DNA of 64,000 nt from Rosa chinensis (lineage: Eukaryota; Streptophyta; Magnoliopsida; Rosales; Rosaceae). Below are positions 30,019 to 41,490 of the stretch, in pieces. A program made the translations under genes and the position numbers. The DNA is taken from assembly GCF_002994745.2 (NCBI RefSeq), contig NC_037089.1, positions 17,404,641 through 17,468,640 of the forward strand. The letters are read 5' to 3'. The first letter of the stretch is position 1; the number at the start of each line of letters is the position of its first letter. The notes under the pieces are model-generated. The model saw nothing but the letters and a program-made list of their open reading frames with translations, was not told the DNA's origin and did no database searches.

Positions 30019-30835
30019 ATATATTTTTTTTTTGAAAGGGGTTTGGAACCCAGCTTAGCTGGGAGGCTCAGCCCCACGCCCGGTTCCATTTATTAAATTA
30101 ATAGTAGAATTTTGCATGGGGGGACATAAAACCTGAACCCCGAGCTACAGTAGAACAGTTGCAATAATCCTCATAGAGAACATCCTGAATGATTGCAGGT
30201 GTCTCATCTAACCATACATCATCAATAAAACCACTACTAGCAAGGTGAGCAAGTCTATCCGCTACACCATTTGCTTCACGGTAAATATGACGAATTCTAA
30301 CTGATTGAAAAGCAGTAATATACTCCCTACAATCATCTAAAACTGACTTACCTTAGAGAAATTCTTCTCTCGACTATTGAGAGCAGAAATCAGGATGGCA
30401 GAGTCGCTTTCAATATCTATGTCAGTCCAACCTTGGTGAATACCAAGAAGTAAGCCAGCCCTACACGTCTCCGCTTCCATATTAAGAACCGAGTGTTCAT
30501 GTAGAAAAGTCCTGGTCAAAGCAGCAATACCCATACCAGCATCATTCCTAACCACTACCCTAATACCTCCACTCCCCTCCTCAGCTCTAAAAGCCCCATC
30601 AACATTGATTTTCAGATGACCACTTGGAGGATTTTGCCACCTAGTTAGAGGCCTTCGCTACTTCCTAACTGCCTTTGGGTGGTACATTTGAAAATCCTCA
30701 AGCATTTGAGTAGACCATTGGATCATATGCATAGGCCAGAAGTGAACATCATTCCACACCAGCTTATTCCTCTCTGTCCAAATGGCCCATAAGCCCATGA
30801 AGATTGTAGATTGTAGATTGAAAAGAAAAAATTAT
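30019..30835 (-). mobile_element. 5'-truncated L1 LINE, RNase H end
   Basis: Read leftward: MGLWAIWTERNKLVWNDVHF, a stop near 30660, then HLKINVDGAFRAEEGSGGI and VVRNDAGMGIAALTRTFL (catalytic Asp), NMEAETCRAGLLLGI (Glu), DIDIESDSAILISAL (Asp), and after a frame change HLASSGFIDDVWLDETP to the end. This is the RNase H-like C-terminus of plant L1-type ORF2. A 3' UTR with AATAAA and a poly(A) tail (T run at 30021-30032 on plus) follow. Everything upstream is missing, as usual for LINE insertions. Target duplication not identified. Confidence 0.82.
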
Positions 30836-30899
30836 TTGGTTTAACTCAATGAATCTTTATCAAATTGGCTGTAGAACAAATTTTCTCATTTTGATTCCT

Positions 30900-31890
30900 C
30901 TCTGTTTTTTTTTAGTTCAAATAAATTTCATTGATAGAACGGCCAGAACGACACATACAAACGGTCCATAAGGACACCTAGTACCATTCACTGCTACAAA
31001 TCTTGCTCAATTATTCAAAGAGCTTGCCAACACTAAACATAAAACTAGGCTTACAAAAAATACTTTTAACTTGAGCCTCCCTTTGCCAATGCACGCAATT
31101 GTGGTGCGCTAGGAGGTTCAAATGTTTATTGCAAAAACATAGCAGAGTTTAGTGTGCAAGCTAAAACCAACTTACGAATTACTCAATCTCTTTCCCCTTG
31201 CCCTTACCCGAAGGGCTAGAGGAACTTGGTGAATAGGTGAGACTCAATGGAGAGGCAGGTTCCTTGTCACTTTTGGTCTTTGGTGGATTATTATTTTGGG
31301 CTCCAAGAGGACGCCCCCTTTTCTTCTTTGTCTCTATAGAGTAGGTTCAGAGGGATCTTTTCAATTGGTGTCACACCATCATACTCCATCAACACCATTA
31401 GAGCTCGAGCATAATTCCAAGGCCCTCCTCTAATCACCTTGCGCAGGTCGCCATGGTGATCAAAAGAGACCGAAGAGGAAAAGGGGGTTTAATCTCTCCT
31501 GAATTTTGAAGTTTTTTTTCCAACACCCAAATCCTACGAAAGTGACGTCGAAGGTCATTGATCTCCACAGGCTTGGGTGAGAGGGATCTTCCCAACAAGT
31601 AGGCTTGAGAATTTCTTCAAGTTTTCCCACGTGACAACATCGTGATATCAATCACATCATCTCCTGCAAGTGCAAGAGAGCTTGGAAGCTTGCAGTAACT
31701 TCCTCAAGAGAATCCATTTGAGAACAAAGATGAAGGAGAGGAGGAGAAGGGCCGTGAGGCTGCTGCAGGGGTGGTGCGCAAGGCATTGTCAATGGCGGCT
31801 TTAGAAGCTTGGAGGCGCAGCTTAGAGAGCATGCTTAGGGATTTATAATATTAGGGGACTCCAATGAAGAACAATACTTAGAGAAGTATA
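30900..31890 (-). mobile_element. Retroposed LINE ORF1-type transcript with poly(A) and 17-bp target duplication
   Basis: Flanks TTCTCATTTTGATTCCT (30883-30899) and TTCTCATTTTGGTTCCT (31891-31907) are a 17-bp target duplication with one mismatch. The insert ends in poly(A) on the minus strand (T run from 30907). Coding remnants: LALAGDDVIDITMLS, VEINDLRRHFRRIWVLEKK, and GDLRKVIRGGPWNYARALMV / VLMEYDG. These match the DUF4283 domain of plant L1 ORF1 proteins. A basic tail (TKKKRGRPLGAQNNN) and a stop near 31178 follow, then a 3' UTR of about 270 bp. There are no RT sequences, so it is a separate short retrocopy and not the LINE at 30019. The 31440-31700 portion is the most readable. Confidence 0.75.
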
Positions 31891-31919
31891 TTCTCATTTT
31901 GGTTCCTAGTGATTGTTTT

Positions 31920-32150
31920 TTAGGGTTTAGGAATGTAAACAGGGTCAATTATATCAGCCACTTGGGCTCCATAAGCAACCGAATGGAAAGATTGAGCTCC
32001 AGCGCCGTTACAGGTGATCGATGAACAAACTACTGGTGTCATCTTCATTTTCAACCAAGACTAGATAGCCAGCAAGCTGGTAGTAACTAGAAAATAATCA
32101 AAATGCAAGAAAAATGAAGCATTTAGGTGTTGTATCAAGACAGAGTTGAA
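31920..32150 (-). pseudogene. BAHD acyltransferase fragment, N-terminal third
   Basis: Decayed frames align with residues about 90-160 of the BAHD gene at 19189. YYQLAGYLVLVENEDDTSS corresponds to FYPLAGRLAVTENKDNSTS. A shifted frame gives GAGAQSFHSVAYGAQVADII, against AGVEFLHAAADCVTVADIL. Several stops. It lies left of the C-terminal fragment at 32461 although the strand is the same, so it is from a different gene copy. Confidence 0.75.
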
Positions 32151-32460
32151 TGTTAGGCTTGAAGCCTAGCTTTGGTTGTCAGTAAGGTACTGCCAAGAGC
32201 CCACTACTAGAGATCAATATTAAACAAACACATAAATTCAAAATTAGATGCTTGGCTTAGTTGGCTAATTTATTTAAGTTGGAAAGATGACTTTAAACAT
32301 GATCAAAATGGATTCAGAGGATCCACCCATCTGATGACATACACTAAAATCTAAAATACTGGTTCTCACTTAATAATTGAATCCAAATAACACATTAAAC
32401 AATATGAAAATTAAATTGGAGGAATCAAACTGCAATAGCACAATAGGCCATTGCAGATTA
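32151..32460. other. Spacer between two BAHD relics
   Basis: About 310 bp of AT-rich sequence between the two acyltransferase remnants. It is presumably intergenic DNA of the former gene cluster. Nothing recognisable. Confidence 0.4.
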
Positions 32461-32640
32461 TCAGCTACTCAGCTAGTAAGCACAGCCTCTATGAACTCTG
32501 CATCCTCCTTCATAGCCTACAGAGTCTCCGGCAATAGGCAAGCTTCGAAATCAATACTTCTTTCTTCAGCTCCAGGAAACACATTTAAGTTCCCATTCTC
32601 TTTCGCTGTTGTTCCACTTCTCACAAAAACCGGCCTCCCC
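32461..32640 (-). pseudogene. BAHD acyltransferase fragment, C-terminal end, cut by CopC
   Basis: [20 protein letters not shown] then [20 protein letters not shown], a TAG where the intact gene has Gln, then AMKEDAEFIEAVLTS and the stop. It matches the last 55 residues of the 19189 gene from just after DFGW. The 5' part is separated by the CopC insertion at 32641 and is not found within the window. Confidence 0.85.
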
Positions 32641-33198
32641 TGTTGTGCGGAAGCGTAACAAACAAGGTATTGATATGAATTCAATAGTAACAAACAAAGC
32701 AAAAGAAAACAACTAATAAACAAACCACAAAGAACACCAAGATTTATAGTGGTTCACTCAATTAGTGTGATTGAGCTACATCCACTTTCGGAGCCGACAA
32801 GATATTCCACTATGATCAATTTAGATAAACATACAACTAGAGTTTATGAACAACTCTCTCTACCCAAATCCCCAATACACCCAAAACCTATTAACTCTCC
32901 TTTGATTCAAATAGAGAAGAAGAAGAATACTTACTTCTCATATACAATACATAGCAACACCAACAACTAAGCTTAAGAGCTTCAACTATGGAGTAGCTAA
33001 GTCACCAACAAAGAGAGGAAGGCTCAAGGAGTATTCAAGGATGGCTTCTTATGTTTCTCTCTTCTTCTAAATGATTCCCTCACGGCTGCCATCTTCAAAA
33101 GACATATATATCTACACATGTGCAATTAACCTAGCACATGCAGCTCACATGGGATACCAACTTGGGCCAAGCCCATCAAGTCAAAGCCAACATTAACA
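32641..33198 (-). repeat. CopC 3' LTR
   Basis: 558 bp. On plus it reads TGTTGTGCGGAAGCG to GCCAACATTAACA. It shares all landmarks with the LTRs at 40019 and 41119, for example TTTATAGTGGTTCACTCAAT and AACATACAACTAGAGTTTAT. Confidence 0.93.
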
Positions 33199-33286
33199 AT
33201 CTCCACCTTGGCTTCACTTGATACAATAATATCACAAGTAGAATATCATATATCAATTTGCCGCTCCGACATCTCCGTAGGGAGAA

Positions 33287-34766
33287 TCAAAAGCTACAAA
33301 CACCAATCAAGTTCAAGCAATGCTTGAACTTGCTTAATGGAATTGGCTTAGTCAACATATCAGCAGGGTTGTCTTCAGTTCCAACTTTCAGGAGCTCTAT
33401 ATCACCATCCTCCACTAGTTGACGAATCTTGTGAAATTTGACATTGATATGTTTAGTGCGAGCATGAGTAACCTGGTTCTCTGCCAAATGAATAGCACTC
33501 TGACTATCACAATAGAGATCCACATAATCTTGAATTATTCCCAAGTCCTCAAGCAAACCACGAAGCCAAACTGCTTCTTTTGCACCCTCTGTTACCGCCA
33601 TGTATTCAGCTTCTATAGTCGACAAAGCAATAGTAGATTGCAAGTTCGACTTCCAACTCACCGCTCCACTAGCAAGAGTAAACACATAAGCTGTAGTAGA
33701 TCGGCACTTATCCAAATCACCTGCGAAATCAGAGTCCACATATCCAACAACACACTGACTCGTCTTATCCTGCTGAAACACAATTCCAACATCCACAGTA
33801 CCAAGAATATACCGTAGAATCCATTTCACTTCTTGTCAATGGCTTTTACCTGGGTTATGCATATATCTGCTCACCATACTTAAAGCCTGTGAAATGTCAG
33901 GTCTAGTACACACCATACAGTACATCAAGCTACCAACAACACTAGCATAAGGAACTTTAGCCATATATTGCATATCATCATCAGTGCTAGGAGACATAGT
34001 AGATTTAAGCTTGAAATGAGAGGTAAGAGGTGTACTTACAGGTTTAGATTTATCAACCATGCCAAACCGTTGTAGTATCTTCTTCAAATATTGTTTTTGT
34101 GACAAACAAACCTTGCCTTTTGATCTATCTCTTTCAATTTCCTTGCCCAAAATCTTCTTAGCTTCTCCCAAGTCCTTCATTTCAAATTCACCACTCAACT
34201 GTGATTTTAATTTTTCAATCTCCACCTTGCTCTTAGATGCAATTAGCATATTATCAACATATAAGAGCAAATAAATGAAGGTCCCATCATGTAGCTTGTG
34301 AAAGTAAACACATGGGTCATAAAGACTCCTAGTGTACTTCTGACCAAACATAAATTTATCAAACCACTTGTACCACTGTCTTGGGGACTGTTTCAAACCA
34401 TACAATGATTTATGCAGTTTGCAAACCAATTTTTCCTTACCAGCAACTATGAAACCATCTGGCTGAGTCATATAGATCTCTTCTTTCAATTCACCATGTA
34501 AAAATGCAGTTTTGACATCAAGTTGTGCTAACTCAAGATCAAACTGTGCAACCAAGGCTAATAGAATACGAATAGAAGAATGCTTCACAACAGGAGAAAA
34601 TACCTCATTGTAGTCTATTCCTTCTTTTTGTGCAAGCCTTTAGCTACCAATCTAGCCTTGTACCGAGATCCTTCCTTTTTAGAAAATACCCATTTGCAGC
34701 CAATTGCTCTCTTCCCATGTGGTAACTGAACCAACTGCCAAGTCTTGTTCTTGTGAAGAGACTTCA
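33287..34766 (-). pseudogene. CopC reverse transcriptase (main part) and RNase H
   Basis: RT: VKHSSIRILLALVAQFDLEL, QLDVKTAFLHGELKEEIYM, KLHKSLYGLKQSPRQWYKWF, then LLYVDNMLIAS. The usual YVDD catalytic box reads YVDN here, an Asp to Asn change that should abolish polymerase activity. TGA at 33836-33838 (KSHxQEVKW, Trp in relatives) separates RNase H: ILRYILGTVDVGIVF, VDSDFAGDLDKCRSTTAY, LSTIEAEYMAV, DLYCDSQSAIHLA, EDNPADMLTKPIPLSKFKHC. All the main RNase H residues are visible. A further TAG-type stop and frame break near 34640 precedes the solo LTR. Confidence 0.9.
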
Positions 34767-37394
34767 TGACAGGACCCGCCCCGGATTTCACCTCGAAATC
34801 TGAAGTGGCCTTGTGAGGCCCACCTTAGAAGAAATTCTATCAAAAATTTGGCGGAACTTCCCCTAAAAGTAGGCTACCCAAAACCTATAGGAAAACATTT
34901 ACACTTCTAAATCATCCATCCTTTTCTCCTGGAGCCACCCTCCCCAAATTACAACATCAACCAAAAAATCACATGACACAAATCACAACTTAAATAACAT
35001 CAATTTCCTCAGGTAATCAGAGCAATTCTAATAGCAAGGTAATCGAGGAAAACCTAAATCAAATAAAAATGCGGGAGCCATGTTGTTGACTATGCCTCAA
35101 CTCCAATGTATGCCCGACCTCAACTAATTTCGCCTGCAAACTGGGCATTTGAAACCGAAGGGCCCAGGGGAAAGTAATTGAAAAACATGTTAGAGTGAGT
35201 GGACAAAATAAACGACTAAATAAATAAATTAAAAGAAAAGGAATTGTATTACTTCCCCACAAATTTAAATTCGTAAAACTTCGATGCATGCAACGTTTAT
35301 AAAATGTATGTCTTTAAAACTCAGAGTCTCGTGAAAACATACCAGTCCCTGCTGGCTAAAAGAATTGGACTAGCCCCGCTAGTCAAGTAACACATAAATG
35401 ATATGGGGAAAAGCTGTCACCATACGGGTAAAGGAGCCCCTTAGGCTCTATCTACCCTCGACTGCCACTCACACATAGATTGTGTGAGGAGGAGAACTAA
35501 TAACCTCGACTGCCACCCACGTGAGGAGGAGAATAAACTACCTTAACTGCCACTCACAAACACAAAGTAAGTGAGGAGGAGACCTAATCAAACGACCTGA
35601 GTATGGTGAGGAAAAACAATCGAAAACCAATAAATCCATAAAGCTTCCCCAATATCTCACGAGAAAATAAAATATTCCAATGACGTGACCCCGCACGCCA
35701 AAATATTCTCAAATCCGTAACCAAAACCGGAAATTAGTATAAGCAAATCCCATTTCCGAAAAAATCTCTCAAAATCTCCAAGAAACAAACCAAATCCAAA
35801 ATCATTAATTAGGCATTCCCAATGCCAAAACCGAAAGTCAATAAATAAATGAGAAATCCAACTCCATCGAAACTCGTCTCGAAAAATCTTCCAGGAACTT
35901 AAATCAGCGATTAGGAATATACTTAATTCCGACAACTATCTCAGAAATAAGTAATTCGTCAAATAATATTATAAATCATAACCAACCTTTGAAACTCATT
36001 ATTGAAAGCAAATCCACAAGATAAACCGAAATCAAATTCCGAAAATCAATTCATTTGCTCAAAATGTAATATGATTAATATCTAGAGCATTATTTTAAGA
36101 AATAAATGCATGCATCATTATTTAAAAACAAAAGTCCACTCACAGTACTATATAGGCGACCACGTGTACGAGTTCCTTCGTCGAGCAAAAGCTCGGTACC
36201 TCGTCCTGTACACAATTATTCGTACATAAATAATTACCGGACGGAAAATAATTTTACGATAATCAATTATTAAGTCTCAAAACCCAAACCTCAACTTTTC
36301 CAATTCAACCCAAATCTCCCCACAACACCAATTCCTCAATTGACATATTCCACAACGAAAACGAGGGAAATCCAACGGCCGGGTTTCCCACAATTCAATC
36401 ACACAACTCCGAACTTCGGAAATTCACAAACAATTCCATACTCTTCCAAAATTCACCAAACTTCACATACAAGCACTACAACATTTATACAATTTATTGG
36501 GCTAAAAATTGAAATTAAAACACTGCCCTACACATCTCCACGCGCCACCAACAGTGGCAGCGCGTGGGCCCCACGCGCCACCGGCAACCACCTCCGATGG
36601 CCACCAAAATTTGGCAGCACCATCTACTCAACAAACCCAACCTCTTTCTCAACTACAACAAGTTCCAATTTTACCTGGAAGAGCTCCAATTTGGCTGGTG
36701 AAAATTTTCCAGAAATTCCAAGAACCCTAGAAATTGAAATTGTTAATTCGACCTCTACACTGCAAATTGAAATGAAAGACCTTAGGGGAAATGATCTATG
36801 TCAAAAACCGAACCTTCGACGCCGGTTTGGTGGTCGGAGACGGCCGGAATAGCCTGAAATCGACAAAACTCTCAAACTGCTACTGTGAACTTCACGGCTC
36901 AAATCCGAGCTCCACCGGCCGAGCCACCGCAAAACACCACCACAGGCGTGACAAGGATGAAGAGGTGAGCTTGCTGGTGCCCGGATTCCATCGTGGGGTG
37001 GCTGGAGGAGGAAGAAATCGGAGGGAGAAGAAATTGGGCTGAAGAGGAGAAAGGGTCGGGGGAGAGGAGAGAGAAAAGCTGGGTAAGTTTCCAAAAATGG
37101 CAACTTACCACAGTAACTCGGCTATTTATAGAAACTTACCATATGAACAGTAACTTTAGTATTTCGCCTATAACTTTCGCATACGAACTCCGATTTTTAC
37201 GTACCACATATCCACGCGCTCGGGTTAACGTCCTTTACAACTTTCATGAAGAACATTTTCTCAAATTTTGACCCGAACAAAAAGTCAACTTTTAGGGCCA
37301 CTAAAAGTATCGAAACAAAGTAAAAAGTGAAAGTAATTGTCGTTTACCGTCCAAATGACTAGTAAACGGATAAATTAAGATACGGGACGTTACA
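34767..37394 (-). mobile_element. Solo LTR, chromovirus-type gypsy, 2.6 kb, inside CopC RT
   Basis: On the minus strand it runs from TGTAACGTCCCGTATCTTAA to GGGCGGGTCCTGTCA. Flanks CTTCA (34762-34766) and CTTTA (37395-37399) are the 5-bp target duplication with one difference. Removing it restores the copia frame DEEIK-SLHKNKTWQ. No PBS, PPT or coding domains, so it is a solo LTR. The TGTAACGTCCC start is typical of long Tekay/Del-type LTRs. Inside, CTCGACTGCCACTCA/GTGAGGAGGAGA units recur three times (35455-35600). Confidence 0.87.
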
Positions 37395-38135
37395 CTTTAT
37401 CTCCTCATCCATTGCTTTTTCCCACTCTACACTATCTGCATGTATCACAACTTCTTCATAGGTAGAAGGAATTTCTTCTTCAGTAATTGGAAGTTCATAA
37501 GTTACCATATCATCTAGCCAAGCTGGCTTTGGAGCATTTCTTTTTCCTTTTCTAAGTGCAATAGGTCCATGTTGCTGTGGAGACTTTTGAGCTTGAGCCT
37601 CTACTTCAATACTTAAATCTTCATTTGTTGAATCATCTGACTCAACTGTAGGACTTCCTGGATCAATCGGAGTTTCATCAACTTTTTCTTTAAACTCCAC
37701 CTGCTTCAAACTCTCTATGGTCATCTCCTGTTTTTGAGAATCAGTCTGCTCACTCTGATTAACCATAACAGCCTCATCGAATGTCACATCTCTGCTTACA
37801 ATAAATTTCCTCACATTTGGACACTAAAGCCTAAATCCCTTCACACCATCATTAAATCCCAAGAAAATAGCTTTCTTGGCTATCGGATTAAGCTTGCTTT
37901 CCCTGACATGAAAATAAGCAGCACAACCAAAAATATGTAAGTAATGATAATCAGTAGCAGGTTTTCCAGACCATACCTCCATGGGCGTTTTACCCTCATT
38001 TGTAGCAGTAGGCAACCTGTAAATGAGATGGCCTGCATATGTAACTGCCTCAACCCAAAACTCTTTGCCTAATCCAGCATTAGACAACATACATCGAACT
38101 TTCTCCAATAAAGTACGATTCATGCGCTCTGCCAC
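37395..38135 (-). pseudogene. CopC integrase C-terminus and RT N-terminal region
   Basis: VAERMNRTLLEKVRCMLSNA, WVEAVTYAGHLIYRLPT and IFGCAAYFHVRESKLNPIAK are the copia integrase end. A spacer rich in Glu/Ser then leads to RT start motifs (VEWEKAMDEEIK), cut at the solo LTR. A TAG near 37826-37828 interrupts the frame (KGFRLxCPNVRKFI). A single missing G near 38133 shifts the frame relative to the upstream integrase (PQQNGW.. versus VAERMN). Confidence 0.85.
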
Positions 38136-39178
38136 CCATTCTGTTGTGGTGTCTCTCTAACTGTGAAGTGTCTCACAATGCCCTCATCTTGACATAACTT
38201 CAAGAATGGATCAGACTTGTATTCACCACCATTATCTGATCTGAGCCTCTTAATTTTTCGACCGATCTGAGTCTCAATCATCTTCTTCCACATCATAAAT
38301 ATATCTAAGACTTCATCTTTATGCTTCATGGTGTACACCCACACTTTTCTACAAAAGTCATCAACAAAAGAGACATAGTAGTGCTTACCTCCCAAAGATG
38401 CAGTTTTGGTAGGTCTCCACACATATGTGTGAACATAGTCTAGAGCACCTTTAGTCTGATGAACTGCAGTACCAAACTTCACTCTAGTCTGCTTTCCCAA
38501 AACACAATGTTCACAAAATTCCAATTTGCAAGTCTTTGCACCCTTTAACAAACCTTGCTTCACTAATCTCTGCATTGCTTTCTCACCAGCATGTCCAAGG
38601 CGCATATGCCATAATCTGGTAGTATCTGCATCATCTGCAGTCTCAGAAATTGTTGTTTCAGTTGTCACTGTACTCCCTTGTAGAAAATACAAGTTTCTAT
38701 CTTTAGTACCTCTCATCATCACAAGTGAACCGGAGACAACTCTAGCAACTCCATCCTTCAATGTAATTGTGAGACCCTTTGATTCTAGAGTTCCCAAAGA
38801 GATAAGATTTTTCTTCAAGTTCGGAACATACTGAACATTTGTCAATTCTCTAACAACCCCATCATGCATTTTGAGACGAATTGTACCAATCCCTCTAGTT
38901 CTGCAAGGACTATCATCTCCCATCAAAACTACTCCACCATTTACTTCTCTTAAAGTAGAGAACCATTCCTTGTTAGGACACATGTGATGTGTACAACCCG
39001 AATCTAGAATCCATTTCTTAGAGTAATCAAGTGCAGATGAGCTTGCTAAAGCAAAATCAATCTCATCCTCTTCAAAATCATCGAAGGTAGAAGAACAACT
39101 CAATGCGAAACCAAATTCATCATCATCTTCAAATTTTGCAACATTCACTTTAGAACCCTTCTTGTCTCTAGTCTTCAA
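38120..39178 (-). pseudogene. CopC protease, GAG-pre-integrase and integrase core
   Basis: WILDSGCTHHMCPNKEWF holds the protease DSG. Next VQYVPNLKKNLISLGTLE, then the pre-integrase LWHMRLGHAGEKAMQRLVKQ and zinc-binding CEHCVLGKQTRVKF (H..H..C..C). The core has YYVSFVDDFCRKVWVYTM and RLRSDNGGEY, with the first two catalytic Asp present. The reading frame is open for 352 codons, then shifts at PQQNG. Confidence 0.88.
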
Positions 39179-39972
39179 CTTGGGACAATCTTTCTTCCAA
39201 TGCCCCTTTTGGCGACAAAAGGCACACTCATCTTTTGCAGGAAATTTGCCTCTTGACTTGGAACAAGAATTACCTCTTTTTCCACCAAACTTTCTTCATC
39301 AGATCTTCCTCTTGCTACAAGTGCTTCACCTGTCACTTTTTGAAATTGCTTCTCCTTCTTTCGACACTCATTATTTATCAATGAATTACACACATCATCA
39401 AATTTCACAAATTCTTTTCCATGCAACAAAGTTGTAATCAAATGCTCATACTCGTCAGCAAGAAAATTTAGCAAACACAAAGCTTTATCCTCATCACTAC
39501 TTTGCACATCTAAATTAGCCAAGTCTGCAAGTATCTTATTGAAATCACTGATGTGTTTAGACATAGAAATACCTTGTCGATAATTGAATCGGAAAAGCTG
39601 CCTCTTCAGGTGAAACCGGTTTTCAGCACTCTTGATCATGTATTGGTCTTCCAATTTCTTCCACAGCTCTTTTACCGAAGTTTCCTTCATGATAAAGAAC
39701 TTCGTATCCTTTGCAAGACACAATCTGATAGAACCACAAGCCCATTTATTAATTTGCTTCCACTCCTTCTCACTCATATCTTCTGGTTTGTCTTCAAGAG
39801 TTATATCCAATTCTTGTTGACACAAGACATCCATCATCTCACACTGCCATATGCCAAAATTGTTTGTTCCATCGAACTTCTCAACTTCAAATTTGGCATT
39901 GCCAATTGATGGCCTAGTAGTCGATGATGAACCTGAACTCGAATTTTTCTTATTGTCTGCCATTGAATCCAA
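39175..39972 (-). pseudogene. CopC gag
   Basis: From ATG near 39963-39972: MADNKKNSSSGSSSTTRP, GNAKFEVEKFDGTNNFGIWQ, CEMMDVLCQQELDITLEDKP, LWKKLEDQYMIKSAENRFHL, and KHISDFNKILADLANL. This is the TNT1-type gag. The zinc knuckle CAFCRQKGHWKKDC lies at about 39230-39187 in the neighbouring frame, so a frameshift near 39290 separates it from the capsid part. Confidence 0.88.
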
Positions 39973-40018
39973 TCAATACACAACTCCCAAATTCAGAACC
40001 GGAGCTCTGATACCAGTT

Positions 40019-40579
40019 TATTGTGCGGAAGCGTAACAAACAAGGTATTGATATGAATTCAACAGTAACAAACAAAGCAAAAGAAAACAACTAATAAACA
40101 AACCACAAATAACACCAGATTTATAGTGGTTCACTCAATCAGTGTGATTGAGCTACATCCACTTTCGGAGCTGGCAAGATATTCCACTATGATCAATTTA
40201 GAGAAACATACAACTAGAGTTTATGAACAACTCTCTCTACCCAAATACCTAATACACCCAAAACCTATTAACTCTCCTTTGATTCAAATAAAGAAGAAGA
40301 AGAATACTTACTTCTCATATACAATACATAGCAACACCAACAACTAAGCTTAAGAACTTCAACTATGGAGTAGCTAAGTCACCAACAAAGAGAGGAAGGC
40401 TCAAGGATTATTCAAGGATGGCTTATTATGTTTCTCTCTTCTTCTAATTGATTCCCTCACGGCTGCCATCTTCAAAAGACATATATATATGTCTACACAT
40501 GTGCAATTAACCTAGCACATGCAGCTCACATGGGATACCAACTTGGGCCAAGCCCATCAAGTCAAAGCCAACATCAACA
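40019..40579 (-). repeat. CopC 5' LTR, shared with the second unit
   Basis: 561 bp. On plus TATTGTGCGGAAGCG (terminal TG has become TA) to GCCAACATCAACA. It serves as 5' LTR of CopC (PBS on its left) and as 3' LTR of the shorter unit on its right (purine tract on its right). Confidence 0.92.
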
Positions 40580-41118
40580 ATCTCCACCTTGGCTTCACTT
40601 GATACAATAATATCACAAGTAGAATATCATATATCAATTTGAAATCACTGATGTGTTCAGACATAGAAATACCTTGTCGGTAATTTAATCGGAAAAGCTG
40701 TCTCTTCAGGTGAAACCGGTTTTCAGCACTCTTGATCATGTATTGGTCTTCCAATTTCTTCCACAGCCCTTTTACCGAGGTTTCCTTCATGATAAAGAAC
40801 TTCGTATCCTTTGCAAGACACAATCTGATAGAACCACAAGCCCATTTATTAATCTGCTTCCACTCCTTCTCACTCATATCTTCTGGTTTGTCTTCAAGAG
40901 TTATATCCAATTCTTGTTGACACAAGACATCCATCATCTCACACTGCCACATGCCAAAATTTTTTGTTCCATCGAACTTCTCAACTTCAAATTTAGCATT
41001 GCCAATTGATGGCCTAGTAGTTGACGATGAACCCGAACTCGAATTTTTCTTTTTGTCTGCCATTGAATCTAATCAATACACAACTCCCAAATTCAGAACC
41101 GGAGCTCTGATACCAGTT
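40580..41118 (-). pseudogene. Second CopC unit: internally deleted, gag 5' part only
   Basis: From the LTR, the polypurine side continues for about 60 bp (ATCTCCACCTTGGC to ATATCAATTTG). It then jumps to gag (AAATCACTGATGTG). Gag runs to the ATG at 41063 (ADKKKNSSSGSSSTTRPSIG and so on), followed by the leader and PBS (complement of 41101-41117). About 6 kb of gag-pol is missing compared with CopC. The join falls at a shared TTG. Confidence 0.9.
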
Positions 41119-41490
41119 TGTTGTGTGGAAGCGTAACAAACAAGGTATTGATATGAATTCAACAGTAACAAACAAAGCAAAAGAAAACAACTAATAAACA
41201 AACCACAAAGAACACCAAGATTTATAGTGGTTCACTCAATCAGTGTGATTGAGCTACATCCACTTTCGGAGCCGGCAAGATATTCCACTATGATCAATTT
41301 AGAGAAACATACAACTAGAGTTTATGAACAACTCTCTCTACCCAAATCCCCAATACACCCAAAACCTATTAACTCTCCTTTGATTCAAATAGAGAAGAAG
41401 AAGAAGAATACTTACTTCTCATATACAATACATAGCAACACCAACAACTAAGCTTAAGAGCTTCAACTATGGAGTAGCTAAGTCACCAAC
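41119..41490 (-). repeat. Third CopC-type LTR, cut by LardA
   Basis: On plus starts TGTTGTGTGGAAGCG and matches the other two LTRs up to GCTAAGTCACCAAC. There LardA begins; the remaining 190 bp or so of this LTR is not found in the window. Confidence 0.9.

Larger units (their letters stand above)
32641..40579 (-). mobile_element. CopC: Ty1/copia retrotransposon, near full length, with nested solo LTR
   Basis: Read leftward: 5' LTR 40579-40019, PBS (TGGTATCAGAGCTCCGG, complement of 40001-40017, the standard initiator-Met type), gag, protease, integrase, RT and RNase H, purine tract AAGGTGGAGAT, 3' LTR 33198-32641. A 2.6-kb solo LTR (34767-37394) sits in the RT N-terminal region. LTRs are about 97% alike by eye. 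The target at its left is TCCCC within the BAHD relic. On the right it continues into a second unit, so the matching target duplication is not seen. The gag and domain order resemble the TNT1/Tork group. Confidence 0.92.

Noticed and set aside
36340..37111. Plus- and minus-strand frames near the end of the 34767-37394 solo LTR
   Set aside because: Frames of 70-170 codons with low-complexity content and no domain, inside a sequence framed as an LTR.
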